From assembly GCF_014644535.1 (NCBI RefSeq), contig NZ_BMKW01000010.1:215664-279663 (forward strand): DNA of 64,000 nt, given 5' to 3'. This document shows positions 28,940 through 37,142 of this stretch, one piece after another (position 1 is the first letter of the stretch; every line of letters starts with the position of its first letter). Both the position numbers and the translations under genes were made by a program. This stretch comes from Neoroseomonas lacus. Its GTDB lineage: Bacteria > Pseudomonadota > Alphaproteobacteria > Acetobacterales > Acetobacteraceae. Under the pieces are notes generated by a model. That model did not search any database. It saw only the letters and a program-made list of their open reading frames with translations, and was not told the origin of the DNA.

Positions 28940-30010
28940 TCAATGCGCCCGCTCGATGCAGAAGGCGACGACATCGGCCAGCGCCTTCTTCTCGGCCACG
29001 TCCGGGAAGCCGGCCAGTGCCGCGATCGCATGGTCGCCGTAGAGACGCGCGCGTTCGATGGTGTCATCCAGCGCGCCGTGCCGACGCATCAGCGCCAGGG
29101 CCTGCCCGAGGTCGCTGTCGGCCTGTTCGCGCTCCTCGAGGGTGCGGCGCCAGAAGATGCGTTCCTCGTCGCTGCCGCGGGCGAAGGCGAGCAGCACAGG
29201 CAGCGTGATCTTGCCCTCGCGGAAGTCGTCACCGACGGTCTTGCCCAGCGCCTGCTGGTCAGCGCTGTAGTCGAGCGCGTCATCCACCAGTTGGAAGGCG
29301 ACACCGAGCGCCATGCCGAAGTCGCGCAGTGCCGCCTGGCCGGCCGGCGGCTGGTCGGCGACGACGGCGCCGACCTCGGTCGCGGCGGCGAAGAGCGCGG
29401 CGGTCTTGCCCTCGATGACCTTGAGGTACTGCGCCTCGGTCGTCGTGGTGTCGTTCTGGGTGATGAGTTGCAGCACCTCGCCCTCGGCGATGGTCGAGGA
29501 GGCGGAAGACAGGATGCGCAGCACTTCGAGCGAGCCGTCCTCGACCATCACCTCGAAGGCACGGGAGAACAGGAAGTCGCCAACCAGCACCGAGGCCTTG
29601 TTGCCGAACAGCGCATTGGCCGAGGCCTGGCCGCGCCGCAGCGCGCTTTCATCGACCACGTCGTCATGCAGCAATGTCGCAGTGTGGATGAACTCGACAC
29701 AGGCGGCGAGCCCGACATGGCGCTGCCCGCGATAGCCGCACAGCCGAGCCGCGGCGAGGGTCAGCAGCGGGCGCAGCCGTTTGCCGCCGGCGGCGACGAT
29801 ATGGGCGGCGAGTTGCGGGATCAGCGAGACGTCGCTCTGCATGCGTTCGACGATCAGGCGATTGCAGGCTTCGAGGTCGTCGCGCACCAGCATGGTCAGG
29901 GCGCTCAGCGCGTCCACGCCCTTGCGCGACGCGGCGGCATTTTCCCGCGCCTGGCCGGCGACACTATCCCGCGCCTGGCCGGCGACGAACGGCTTGGCGG
30001 TGGCGCTCAC
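28940..30010 (-). CDS. ispB: Polyprenyl (octaprenyl-type) diphosphate synthase
   Basis: A 356-residue trans-prenyltransferase that builds the ubiquinone side chain from IPP. Both aspartate-rich motifs are present: LLHDDVVDES and LVDDALDYSAD, with GGKRLRPLLTL for diphosphate binding. Chain length (8, 9 or 10 units) cannot be read with certainty. I chose the GTG at 30010, preceded by a CAGGAGAAG site; the core family homology starts later at LVRDDLEACNRLI. The extra N-terminus contains two near-identical 8-residue units (VAGQARDS, VAGQAREN) from a 24-bp tandem repeat. Divergent from the DUF2007 gene. Confidence 0.93.
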   Translation of the reverse strand: MSATAKPFVAGQARDSVAGQARENAAASRKGVDALSALTMLVRDDLEACNRLIVERMQSDVSLIPQLAAHIVAAGGKRLRPLLTLAAARLCGYRGQRHVGLAACVEFIHTATLLHDDVVDESALRRGQASANALFGNKASVLVGDFLFSRAFEVMVEDGSLEVLRILSSASSTIAEGEVLQLITQNDTTTTEAQYLKVIEGKTAALFAAATEVGAVVADQPPAGQAALRDFGMALGVAFQLVDDALDYSADQQALGKTVGDDFREGKITLPVLLAFARGSDEERIFWRRTLEEREQADSDLGQALALMRRHGALDDTIERARLYGDHAIAALAGFPDVAEKKALADVVAFCIERAH

Positions 30011-30097
30011 CCTTGCTCTTCTCCTGCTGCGGCGCGCACCATAGTCACGCCCCGCCCAGGCGGCAAGCAGCGGAAAAACCAGGGAAATACACTTGCG

Positions 30098-30310
30098 ATG
30101 CGCGTCGTCGCCACCACTACGGACCCGGTCCGGCTGTCCTTCCTGCGCGCGCTGCTCAGCGACGCGGGCATAGAAACCATCGTGCTCGACGCGCATATCA
30201 GCGCAATGGAGGGCGGCATCGGCGCCTTCCCGCGGCGCCTTGCCGTAGTGACCGAGGATGAGCAGCGTGCACGCGCCGTCCTGCGGGAGGCCGGCGAGGC
30301 CTGGGCGTGA
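30098..30310 (+). CDS. DUF2007 small protein
   Basis: A 70-residue protein of the DUF2007 family (putative signal-transducing proteins of PII-like size): VVATTTDPVRLSFLRALLSD, then VLDAHISAMEGGIGAFPRRL and VVTEDEQRARAVL. The fold is expected to be a small ferredoxin-like domain; function unknown. It is divergent from ispB and its stop overlaps the GTG of the methyltransferase gene. This gene order recurs in Rhodospirillales, as far as I recall. Confidence 0.85.
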   Translation: MRVVATTTDPVRLSFLRALLSDAGIETIVLDAHISAMEGGIGAFPRRLAVVTEDEQRARAVLREAGEAWA

Positions 30311-31032
30311 GCGAAACGACCGCGGATACGCTGCTTGATGGCCGCGTGCGGCTGCGCCAGCCGCTGCGGGGATTCCGCGCCGGGCTGGACGCGGTGCTGC
30401 TGGCCGCCTTTGTACCGGCGCGCGCCGGGGAACGGGTGCTGGAGGCCGGCTGCGGCAGTGGTGCGGCCTTCCTTTGCCTTGCCGCGCGGGTGCCCGGGTT
30501 GCGCATCGTCGCGGTGGAGCGCGAGAGGGCGATGGCCGCCCTGGCGCGCGACAATGCCGCTGCCAATGGCGCCGACGCGGTCGTGACGGAAGGTGATGTC
30601 GGCGACCTCGCCCTGGCGCATCAGCTTGGCCCTGTCGAGCATGTCTTCGCCAATCCGCCCTATTGGCCTGGTGGCACGCCGCCACCCGGCGCGGTACGGC
30701 GCGCGGCAACGCATGAATCGGGGGCGGGCCTGCAGGCCTGGGCGATCTTCCTAGCAGCGGCCTTGCGTGATCGCGGCACCATCAGCCTGGTGTTGCCGGC
30801 GGCGCGATTCGATGTGGGCATTGCGGCGCTGCGGCAGGCGGGTTGTGGGTCGGTCACGCTGCTGCCGGTCGCACCGCGCGCCGGGCAGCCGGCCAAGCGC
30901 GTGCTGATCCGCGCACGCAAGAGGGGGCGCGCGCCTGCCTGCCTGCTGCCGCCCTTCGTGCTGCATGAGGCCGATGGCGCCTTCACCGATGCCGCCGAGC
31001 ATGTGCTGCGCCGCGCCGATGCTCTGGCCTGA
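30307..31032 (+). CDS. TrmN6-like N6-adenine methyltransferase
   Basis: A 241-residue SAM-dependent methyltransferase. Motif I is VLEAGCGSGAAFLCLA (about residues 44-59), and the catalytic HVFANPPYWPGG carries the NPPY motif of N6-adenine (or N5-glutamine) methyltransferases. The layout matches the YfiC/TrmN6 group that methylates A37 of valine tRNA, but the substrate is inferred. The GTG start at 30307 overlaps the DUF2007 stop. The 160-bp gap after it (31033-31192) shows nothing I can name. Confidence 0.85.
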   Translation: MSETTADTLLDGRVRLRQPLRGFRAGLDAVLLAAFVPARAGERVLEAGCGSGAAFLCLAARVPGLRIVAVERERAMAALARDNAAANGADAVVTEGDVGDLALAHQLGPVEHVFANPPYWPGGTPPPGAVRRAATHESGAGLQAWAIFLAAALRDRGTISLVLPAARFDVGIAALRQAGCGSVTLLPVAPRAGQPAKRVLIRARKRGRAPACLLPPFVLHEADGAFTDAAEHVLRRADALA

Positions 31033-31192
31033 AACGGATCCCGATCAGGCAGGGTCACCTCACGGGGTGCAAGACCAAGGAGCTGGAGTGCTCGCAGCGC
31101 GCCGAAGCGAACGGAAGCGCCCTTCATGTGGCGCTGGCCTGCGGCCCTCACCGATCATGGGCCTGTGCGCGCGCCGATGCGGATCGCCCGAC

Positions 31193-31480
31193 CTACTGGT
31201 CCCTGACTTCCGGATGGCGCAGCAGCCACAGCCGCTCATGCGCCGCCACCAAGCTTTCCAGGTTCTTGCGTCGATTGGAATCCGGCGATGTCGGACGACG
31301 CGTCAGCATCATCTCGAGAATGCGCAACAATTCCTCGGCGACTTCGAAATCGCTCTGGTCGCAGGCATGGTGGAATGCGATCAGGATTTTGTCGGACAGC
31401 CGGCGGGTATGGCGTTGAGCCGTTGGCCCGCCACGTCCAGCCTCGGCGCTCATGGCGCCATCGTTATCGTCAACCGACAT
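31193..31480 (-). CDS. Conserved small hypothetical protein
   Basis: A 95-residue soluble protein. It has a variable N-terminus, then a helical core (RRLSDKILIAFHHACDQSDFE, AEELLRILEMMLT) and a C-terminal NLESLVAAHERLW. I believe this type is common in Rhodospirillales, but no function is known. The ATG at 31480 has GGAGGGG just upstream. It lies downstream of the SCO1/SenC gene's end on the same strand, 99 bp away. Confidence 0.8.
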   Translation of the reverse strand: MSVDDNDGAMSAEAGRGGPTAQRHTRRLSDKILIAFHHACDQSDFEVAEELLRILEMMLTRRPTSPDSNRRKNLESLVAAHERLWLLRHPEVRDQ

Positions 31481-31579
31481 GATGCCCCTCCGCCCATCCC
31501 TGTGCCTGATACCAAAACCGACACCGGAACGCGCTCTGTGTAACATAGGCCCCTGAGTGATCTTTAGTAAGCCTGTGTA

Positions 31580-32248
31580 TCAATGCGCGCGAAGCTGTGC
31601 TCTGACGGCGGCAGCAATCGCTTCCGGCGTGGTGTCTGGGCGAAACAGGTTGCGAACGCGACCGTCTGATCCAACGAAATAGATGAATGACGAATGATCC
31701 ATCAGGTAAGCTGTTGAATCGCGCGGCTGCACCTTCGCGTAGTACACGCGATACGCGCGCGCCGCCTGCGCCACTTGTTCCGGCGTCCCGGTAAGCCCGA
31801 CCAGGCGCGAATGAAAGCGCGAGACATAGTCGGCCATCGCCTCGGGCGTATCGCGTTCCGGATCGATCGTGATGAAGATCGGAGTAACCTGCTCGCCCGC
31901 CGGACCCATTGTGTCGAGCGCCGCGGCGATGGTGCCGAGTTCGGTCGGGCAGACATCCGGGCAATAGGTGAAGCCGAAGTATATCAGCAGCGGGCGCCCG
32001 GCGAAGTCGCGTTCCGTCACCGTCTTGCCGGTCTGGTCGACCAGGGTGAACGGCCCGCCGAGTGACACGCCCTGCGCGATCTGCACGCCACCGGCCGCGG
32101 GCATCTCGGCGCCGGTCAGGCGCGCAAGCTGCCGCATGAAGGCGTCGGCCACGGATTCGTCCGGCGTTCGGGCGAACCAGGCCGTGGCCCAGACCCCGCC
32201 GAGCAGGACGACAAGAATGATGGAGGCAAACCGGATGGCGCGGAGCAT
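31580..32248 (-). CDS. SCO1/SenC/PrrC-family copper chaperone
   Basis: A 222-residue membrane-anchored thioredoxin-fold protein that helps insert copper into the CuA centre of cytochrome c oxidase, or controls thiol redox state. N-terminal anchor: FASIILVVLLGGVWATAWFA. The copper site is YFGFTYCPDVCPTE (CxxxC, about residues 92-105) plus the distant His in YLMDHSSFIYFV. Length is typical. No oxidase genes lie nearby. It is followed on the same strand by the small conserved gene and preceded by nrdB, 78 bp upstream. Confidence 0.93.
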   Translation of the reverse strand: MLRAIRFASIILVVLLGGVWATAWFARTPDESVADAFMRQLARLTGAEMPAAGGVQIAQGVSLGGPFTLVDQTGKTVTERDFAGRPLLIYFGFTYCPDVCPTELGTIAAALDTMGPAGEQVTPIFITIDPERDTPEAMADYVSRFHSRLVGLTGTPEQVAQAARAYRVYYAKVQPRDSTAYLMDHSSFIYFVGSDGRVRNLFRPDTTPEAIAAAVRAQLRAH

Positions 32249-32326
32249 GATGCGGCGCAGTTAGTCCGCACTGCACGGGGCGCGCAAGAGCGCCCCGCAT
32301 TTCGGCGTGTGAACAGCCGCGCCGTA

Positions 32327-33379
32327 TCAATGGCGAACCGTCTCGATTTCACCCTCTGGTTGCGGGGTCGAGAAGACCGAATCGGCGAAGGCCTCTTCCC
32401 AGGTGCCGCCGGTGCTCGCCTTCGAATACTCCGTCGAACGGTTCTCGAAGAAGTTGGTGTGCTCGACGGCGTTCAGCATCTCGTCGAGCCAGGGCAGCGG
32501 GTTCTTCTCGATATTGTAGAGCGGTTCGAGGCCGAGCTGCTGCAGCCGCCGATCGGCGATGAAGCGGATGTAGGTCTTGGTCTGCGCCGCATCGAGGCCC
32601 TGCACGCCGCCGAGTTCGAAGGCGAGGTCGATGAACGCGTCTTCATGTTCCACGATCGTACCGCAAATGCGGTACAGGTCGCGCTTCAACTCCGCTGTCC
32701 AGATCTCGGGATTTTCCTGCACGAAGGTGCGGAACAGGCGGATGACCGACAGGCAGTGCAGCGTCTCGTCGCGCACCGACCACGAGACGATCTGCCCCAT
32801 GCCCTTCATCTTGTTGAAGCGCGGGAAGTTCATCAGGATCGCGAAGGAAGCGAACAGCTGCAGCCCTTCGGTGAAGGCGCCGAATGCGGCGAGCGTCTTG
32901 GCGATCTCGGTCTTGGATTCGACCGAGAAGGTCTGCATGTAGTCGTATTTGTCCTTCATCTCCTTGTACTTCAGGAACGCCGTGTACTCGATTTCCGGCA
33001 TACCGATGGTGTCGAGGAGATGGCTGTAGGCGGCGATGTGGATCGTCTCGGTGTTCGAGAAGGCCGACATCATCATCAGCACTTCGGTCGGCTTGAAGAC
33101 CTGGCTGTACTGCTTCATGTAGCAGTTGTTCACCTCGACATCCGCCTGGGTGAAGAAGCGGAAGATCTGGGTGAGCAGGTTGCGCTCGGACTCCGTGAGG
33201 TTCTTCTGCCAGTCCTTCACGTCATCGGCGAGCGGCACCTCTTCCGGCAGCCAATGGATGCGCTGCTGGGTCAGCCAGGCATCATAGGCCCAGGGGTAGC
33301 GGAAGGGCTTGTAGACCGGGTTCGCGGTGAGAAGGTCGAACTTCACCGGAAGTTCGTCGTTCGAGATTCCGTCGGCCAT
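32327..33379 (-). CDS. nrdB: Class I ribonucleotide reductase, beta (radical) subunit
   Basis: A 350-residue R2 subunit that holds the metal-radical cofactor needed to make deoxyribonucleotides. All ligands are in place with E. coli spacing: Asp80, Glu111, His114, Glu171, Glu205 and His208, and the radical Tyr118 (ETIHIAAY). There is no ATP-cone domain. The start at 33379 is the first Met matching the family; an upstream Met at 33439 lies inside the regulatory boxes. Two NrdR-like boxes lie upstream. Its partner nrdA is 1.7 kb away, separated by a TctC gene and an Excalibur gene. Confidence 0.95.
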   Translation of the reverse strand: MADGISNDELPVKFDLLTANPVYKPFRYPWAYDAWLTQQRIHWLPEEVPLADDVKDWQKNLTESERNLLTQIFRFFTQADVEVNNCYMKQYSQVFKPTEVLMMMSAFSNTETIHIAAYSHLLDTIGMPEIEYTAFLKYKEMKDKYDYMQTFSVESKTEIAKTLAAFGAFTEGLQLFASFAILMNFPRFNKMKGMGQIVSWSVRDETLHCLSVIRLFRTFVQENPEIWTAELKRDLYRICGTIVEHEDAFIDLAFELGGVQGLDAAQTKTYIRFIADRRLQQLGLEPLYNIEKNPLPWLDEMLNAVEHTNFFENRSTEYSKASTGGTWEEAFADSVFSTPQPEGEIETVRH

Positions 33380-33414
33380 GAGCCACCCCCAGCAGCGATG
33401 CGATGCGCCAATAC

Positions 33415-33462
33415 CTACCATAAATGGTGTTTGCGACAATGGATGACCGCAAGATGTTGTGT
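33415..33462 (-). promoter_or_regulatory. Paired NrdR-like boxes upstream of nrdB
   Basis: Box 1 (33415-33430) reads ACACCATTTATGGTAG on the minus strand, close to the NrdR consensus ACACWATATATWGTGT. Box 2 (33447-33462) reads ACACAACATCTTGCGG on the minus strand. They are separated by exactly 16 bp, the spacing typical of NrdR box pairs. NrdR would repress nrdB when dATP is high. Confidence 0.7.
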
Positions 33463-33528
33463 CACAGGGGTTTCGTCGCGGTGCAGCGGCCGACTCGTTG
33501 AGCCGGCAACGCTGCCCGCGGGATCACG

Positions 33529-34494
33529 CTACTCGACGCGAATGCCGGCCTCGCGCGCCACCACCGCATTTTCCGCCAGTTCGCGGCGAATGCGCGCATC
33601 GAAGGCGTCAGGTCCCTCGGCGATGATGACACCACCGGTATCGAGGATTCGCCGCGCAATGGTCGTGTCACGCAGCTGCGCGATCACATCGCGGGAGATC
33701 CGCTCCACGATCGTTCGCGGCAGCCCCTTCGGGCCGATGAAGCCGTACCATGGGCTGGTGTCGGGAATCTCGAACCCCGCCTCCGCCATGGTCGGGATGG
33801 CGGGCAGCACTTCGACGCGGTTCGGTCCGCCGATCGCCAGCGCCCGCAAGCTGCCATCCCGCGCCAGGCCGATCGCGCCCGACAGCGTGCTGAAGGTCGC
33901 CGGCACGCGACCAGCCACCACTTCCTGCAAGGCCGGCGCGCCGCCGCGGAACGCCACATGCGTTACCTCGATCCCGGCCTTGCGGCGGAAGATCTCCAGC
34001 GCGAAATGCCCCGAGGAGCCATTGCCCGAAGACGCGAAGGCCATGCCCGGGTCGCGCTTGGCCGCTTCCACCAGCTGGGCCACCGTCTGATAAGGCGAGT
34101 CCTTGCCGACGAACAGCACCGTTGGCGAGGCGTATATGTTCACGATCGGCGTGAAGTCGGCGAGCGTGTCGTATGGCAGCCGCGCATAGACCGCCGCGTT
34201 CGAGGCATGCGTGCTGGCCGCGAGAAAGATCGTGTAGCCATCGGCCGGGGAGCGGGCGACCGCCTCGCTGGCGATCACTTGGCTCGCGCCAGGGCGATTC
34301 TCGATGACAATGGGCTGACCCCAGGCGCGGCCGAGCGGGTCCTGCAACAGCCGGCCGCCGAAATCGGTCGGGCCGCCGGCGGGGTAGCCGACGATGAGGC
34401 GGATAGGCTTTTCGGGCCAGGTGCCCTGGGCGCGCGCGGTGCTGGCGATCGCGACGCCCGCTGTCGCAAGCGCGAGGCTGCGGCGGGTGATCAT
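33529..34494 (-). CDS. Bug/TctC-family tripartite tricarboxylate binding protein
   Basis: A 321-residue periplasmic binding protein of the Bug (TctC) family, used by TTT transporters or as a sensor for carboxylates. Signal peptide: RRSLALATAGVAIASTARAQ. The family opening WPEKPIRLIVGYPAGGPTDF follows, then VIENRPGASQVIASEAVA with the ligand-binding loop. No TctA/TctB membrane genes are nearby, as is usual for the many orphan Bug proteins. It sits between nrdB and nrdA, which is an odd location. Confidence 0.93.
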   Translation of the reverse strand: MITRRSLALATAGVAIASTARAQGTWPEKPIRLIVGYPAGGPTDFGGRLLQDPLGRAWGQPIVIENRPGASQVIASEAVARSPADGYTIFLAASTHASNAAVYARLPYDTLADFTPIVNIYASPTVLFVGKDSPYQTVAQLVEAAKRDPGMAFASSGNGSSGHFALEIFRRKAGIEVTHVAFRGGAPALQEVVAGRVPATFSTLSGAIGLARDGSLRALAIGGPNRVEVLPAIPTMAEAGFEIPDTSPWYGFIGPKGLPRTIVERISRDVIAQLRDTTIARRILDTGGVIIAEGPDAFDARIRRELAENAVVAREAGIRVE

Positions 34495-34565
34495 CGTTGT
34501 TCCTCCCTTGGTCGTTGGGAGGCAGGCTAGCGGGAGTTGGGCGCGGACGTCGATGGGGGGCGATC

Positions 34566-34632
34566 AGGGAGGGCTTTGCCCTCCCCGAACCCCACCCACC
34601 AAAGGCCTCTGGACACCTCGATTTGGCGCCGG
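34566..34632 (+). repeat. Dispersed palindromic element, forward arm (copy L6)
   Basis: Hairpin GGGAGGGC-TTT-GCCCTCCC, linker CCCCACCCACC, core CCAAAGGCCTCTGG, tail ACACCTCGATTTGG. It ends 19 bases before the ATG of the Excalibur gene and forms an inverted pair with 35052-35115, so the pair encloses a whole gene. Confidence 0.85.
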
Positions 34633-34650
34633 TGGCGGAATGCGGATCCG

Positions 34651-35019
34651 ATGCTGGACATGATGGCGCAGGCGCCTGCGGCATATTTTCTGGGCGGCGG
34701 GGTGGCGGCCGGTCTCGCCGCGCTGATGGTGGCGCGACCGGCACTGCTGCGCCGTCCGTGGCGATCGCGATGGGGGATCGCGCTGCCATTCCTGGCCGTG
34801 CTGGGCGCCCTCGCCTTCACGGGTGCATTGCGCCTGGTCGCGCCCTACGTCCCTGCAAGCCTGACGCGCGCCTATGGCGTACCAAGGAATTGCGCTCAGG
34901 CGCGCGCCATGGGCTACGCCTCGGCCCGGATCGGCACGCCGGGCTACTTCCGTCATCTCGACGCCGATGGCGACGGCATTTCATGCGAGCCGCCGCCGCG
35001 CCCGCGCCGCCATTGGTAG
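34651..35019 (+). CDS. Small membrane protein with Excalibur calcium-binding motif
   Basis: A 122-residue protein with two predicted membrane spans (AAYFLGGGVAAGLAALMVA, then ALPFLAVLGALAFTGALRLV). Its C-terminal Excalibur domain is NCAQARAMGYASARIG ... LDADGDGISCE, in which the DxDxDGxxCE loop binds calcium and the two cysteines probably pair outside the membrane. Role unknown; Excalibur domains are often on surface proteins and nucleases. The gene is on the plus strand against its neighbours and is bracketed by two inverted copies of the dispersed element, as though carried as cargo. Confidence 0.8.
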   Translation: MLDMMAQAPAAYFLGGGVAAGLAALMVARPALLRRPWRSRWGIALPFLAVLGALAFTGALRLVAPYVPASLTRAYGVPRNCAQARAMGYASARIGTPGYFRHLDADGDGISCEPPPRPRRHW

Positions 35020-35051
35020 CGACGGGCGACGCATCTCCCCCAAACCAAAAA

Positions 35052-35115
35052 CAAGGGTTCCAAGGGCCCTTAGGCCTTTGGCGGGGTGGCTTGGAGGGGC
35101 AGAGCCCCTCCAACC
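35052..35115 (-). repeat. Dispersed palindromic element, reverse arm (copy R6)
   Basis: Core CCAAGGGCCCTTAGGCCTTTGG, linker CGGGGTGG, hairpin GGAGGGGC-AGA-GCCCCTCC. It ends 3 bases from the nrdA stop codon and pairs with the arm at 34566. Confidence 0.88.
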
Positions 35116-35118
35116 TTT

Positions 35119-36984
35119 TCACTGGCAGGCCAGGCATTCCTCATAATTGTTCGGGCTGCCCACCGGCGCCGCCGCCGCCATCGGCAACCGCACTTCGCGT
35201 TCCGTCGGCACATGCGCCGCCATGATGTCCCCCTGCCCGACCACCTTCTCGCTGATCGTGTCCGCGCGTTGGATCGACAGCGAGCGGCAGTAGTACAGCG
35301 ACTTCACGCCCTTCTTCCACGCCGTCATGTGGATCTGGTGCAGGTCGCGCTTATGCACATTCGCCGGCAGGAACAGGTTCACCGACTGCGACTGGCAGAT
35401 GAACGGCGTGCGGTCGGCGGCGTGCTCGATGACCCAGCGCTGGTCCAGTTCGAAGGCGGTCTTGAAGATCGCCTTCTCCTGCTCGGAGAGGAAATCGAGA
35501 TGCTGCACCGAGCCCTTGGTGACGGTCACCGAGGTCCAGGTCTCGTCATCGTCGCGGCCATGCTTGGCGAGCAGCTTCTGCAGATACGGGTTGCGCACGA
35601 TGAAGGAGCCGGAGAGCGTCTTGTGGTTGTAGACGTTCGCCGCGATCGGCTCGATGCCCGGGGAGGCGCCGCCGCAGATGATGGAAATGCTCGCCGTCGG
35701 CGCGATCGCCATCTTGTGGGAGAAGCGCTCCATGATGCCGTATTCGGCGGCGTCGGGGCATGGGCCGCGCTCCTCGGCCAGCAGGCGCGAGGCGGCATCC
35801 GCCTGCTCGCGCACATGCTTGAACATCCTCTTGTTCCACACCTTCGCGACGACGGACTCGAAGGGCACGTTCATCATCTGCAGGAAGGAATGGAAGCCCA
35901 TCACGCCGAGGCCGACGGACCGCTCGCGCATAGCGCTGTACTTAGCCCGCGCCATCGAATCCGGCGCGGTGTCGATGAAGGACTGCAGCACGTTGTCGAG
36001 GAAGCGCATCACATCCGTGATGAACAGCGGATCGTCCTTCCACTCGAACCAGGTCTCGCAGTTCAGCGAGGACAGGCAGCACACCGCGGTGCGCTGTTCG
36101 CCATGCTGGTCGAGCCCGGTCGGCAGGGTGATCTCGGAGCACAGGTTCGAGGTCTTCACCTCAAGCCCCGCCAGCTTGTGATGCTCCGGCTGCGCGCGAT
36201 GCACGTGGTCGGAATAGATCAGGTACGGCTCGCCCGTCTCGATGCGCGCCGTCAGGATGCGGATCCACAGCGCGCGCGCCGAGACCTTGCGCATCACGGC
36301 TTGGTCCTTGGGCGAGAGCAGCGCCCATTCCTCGTCATTCTCGACCGCGCGCATGAAGGCATCCGGGATCAGGATGCCGTGGTGCAGGTTCAGCGCCTTG
36401 CGGTTCGGGTCGCCGCCGGTCGGGCGGCGCATTTCGAGGAATTCCTCGATCTCGGGGTGGTTCACCGGCAGGTAGCAGGCGGCCGAGCCGCGGCGCAGCG
36501 AACCCTGGGAGATCGCCAGCGTCAGGCTGTCCATTACCCGGATGAAGGGGATGACGCCCGAGGTCTTGCCGTTGCGCCCGACCTTCTCGCCGATGCCGCG
36601 CAGATTGCCCCAGTAGGAGCCGATGCCGCCGCCCTTGGCGGCCAGCCAGACATTCTCGTTCCACAGCCCGACGATGCCATCGAGGCTGTCGGAGGCTTCG
36701 TTCAGGAAGCAGGAGATCGGCAGTCCGCGCGTCGTGCCGCCATTGGACAGTACCGGCGTGGCCGGCATGAACCATAGCTTGCTGATATAGTCATAGATGC
36801 GCTGCGCATGCGCCGCGTCATCGCCATAGGCCGAGGCCACGCGCGCGAAGAGGTCCTGATAGGTCTCCCCCGGCAGCAGGTAGCGGTCGTCGAGCGTGGC
36901 CTTGCCGAAATCCGTCAGCAGCGCGTCGCGCGACGGATCGGTACGGACCTGGCCATGGCCCTCAAGCTGAACTGCGTCGAACAC
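35119..36984 (-). CDS. nrdA: Class I ribonucleotide reductase, alpha (catalytic) subunit, no ATP-cone
   Basis: A 621-residue catalytic subunit. The active-site NLCSE gives Asn280, Cys282 and Glu284. The redox pair is Cys92 (PISCFLNE) with a Cys at 302/303, and the C-terminal shuttle is EECLACQ. The radical-path tyrosines are in SLYYCRS. Only 91 residues precede Cys92, so the N-terminal ATP-cone that senses dATP is absent. The start is uncertain: GTG at 36984 has a TTGGGGGG stretch upstream, while ATG at 37008 would add 8 residues. NrdR-like boxes and a LexA-type box lie upstream. Confidence 0.94.
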   Translation of the reverse strand: MFDAVQLEGHGQVRTDPSRDALLTDFGKATLDDRYLLPGETYQDLFARVASAYGDDAAHAQRIYDYISKLWFMPATPVLSNGGTTRGLPISCFLNEASDSLDGIVGLWNENVWLAAKGGGIGSYWGNLRGIGEKVGRNGKTSGVIPFIRVMDSLTLAISQGSLRRGSAACYLPVNHPEIEEFLEMRRPTGGDPNRKALNLHHGILIPDAFMRAVENDEEWALLSPKDQAVMRKVSARALWIRILTARIETGEPYLIYSDHVHRAQPEHHKLAGLEVKTSNLCSEITLPTGLDQHGEQRTAVCCLSSLNCETWFEWKDDPLFITDVMRFLDNVLQSFIDTAPDSMARAKYSAMRERSVGLGVMGFHSFLQMMNVPFESVVAKVWNKRMFKHVREQADAASRLLAEERGPCPDAAEYGIMERFSHKMAIAPTASISIICGGASPGIEPIAANVYNHKTLSGSFIVRNPYLQKLLAKHGRDDDETWTSVTVTKGSVQHLDFLSEQEKAIFKTAFELDQRWVIEHAADRTPFICQSQSVNLFLPANVHKRDLHQIHMTAWKKGVKSLYYCRSLSIQRADTISEKVVGQGDIMAAHVPTEREVRLPMAAAAPVGSPNNYEECLACQ

Positions 36985-37045
36985 CGTAGTACCCCCCAAC
37001 CAACACATCCCCTGGGCATGCATTCTGCCGTCGAGGGGCCGTCTG

Positions 37046-37093
37046 ACACAAGATGTAGTCTTGCCACAGTCACATGACCACCACATCGGGTGG
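37046..37093 (-). promoter_or_regulatory. Paired NrdR-like boxes upstream of nrdA
   Basis: Box 1 is ACACAAGATGTAGTCT (37046-37061) and box 2 is CCACCACATCGGGTGG (37078-37093), again 16 bp apart. Box 1 shares CAAGATGTWGT with the box at 33447-33462 before nrdB. Box 2 is weaker, but its spacing supports it. Confidence 0.6.
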
Positions 37094-37142
37094 CCAACAT
37101 GGGACTTGCCAAGAGTCCCCGCTTTGTCACAGCCAGAAACAT

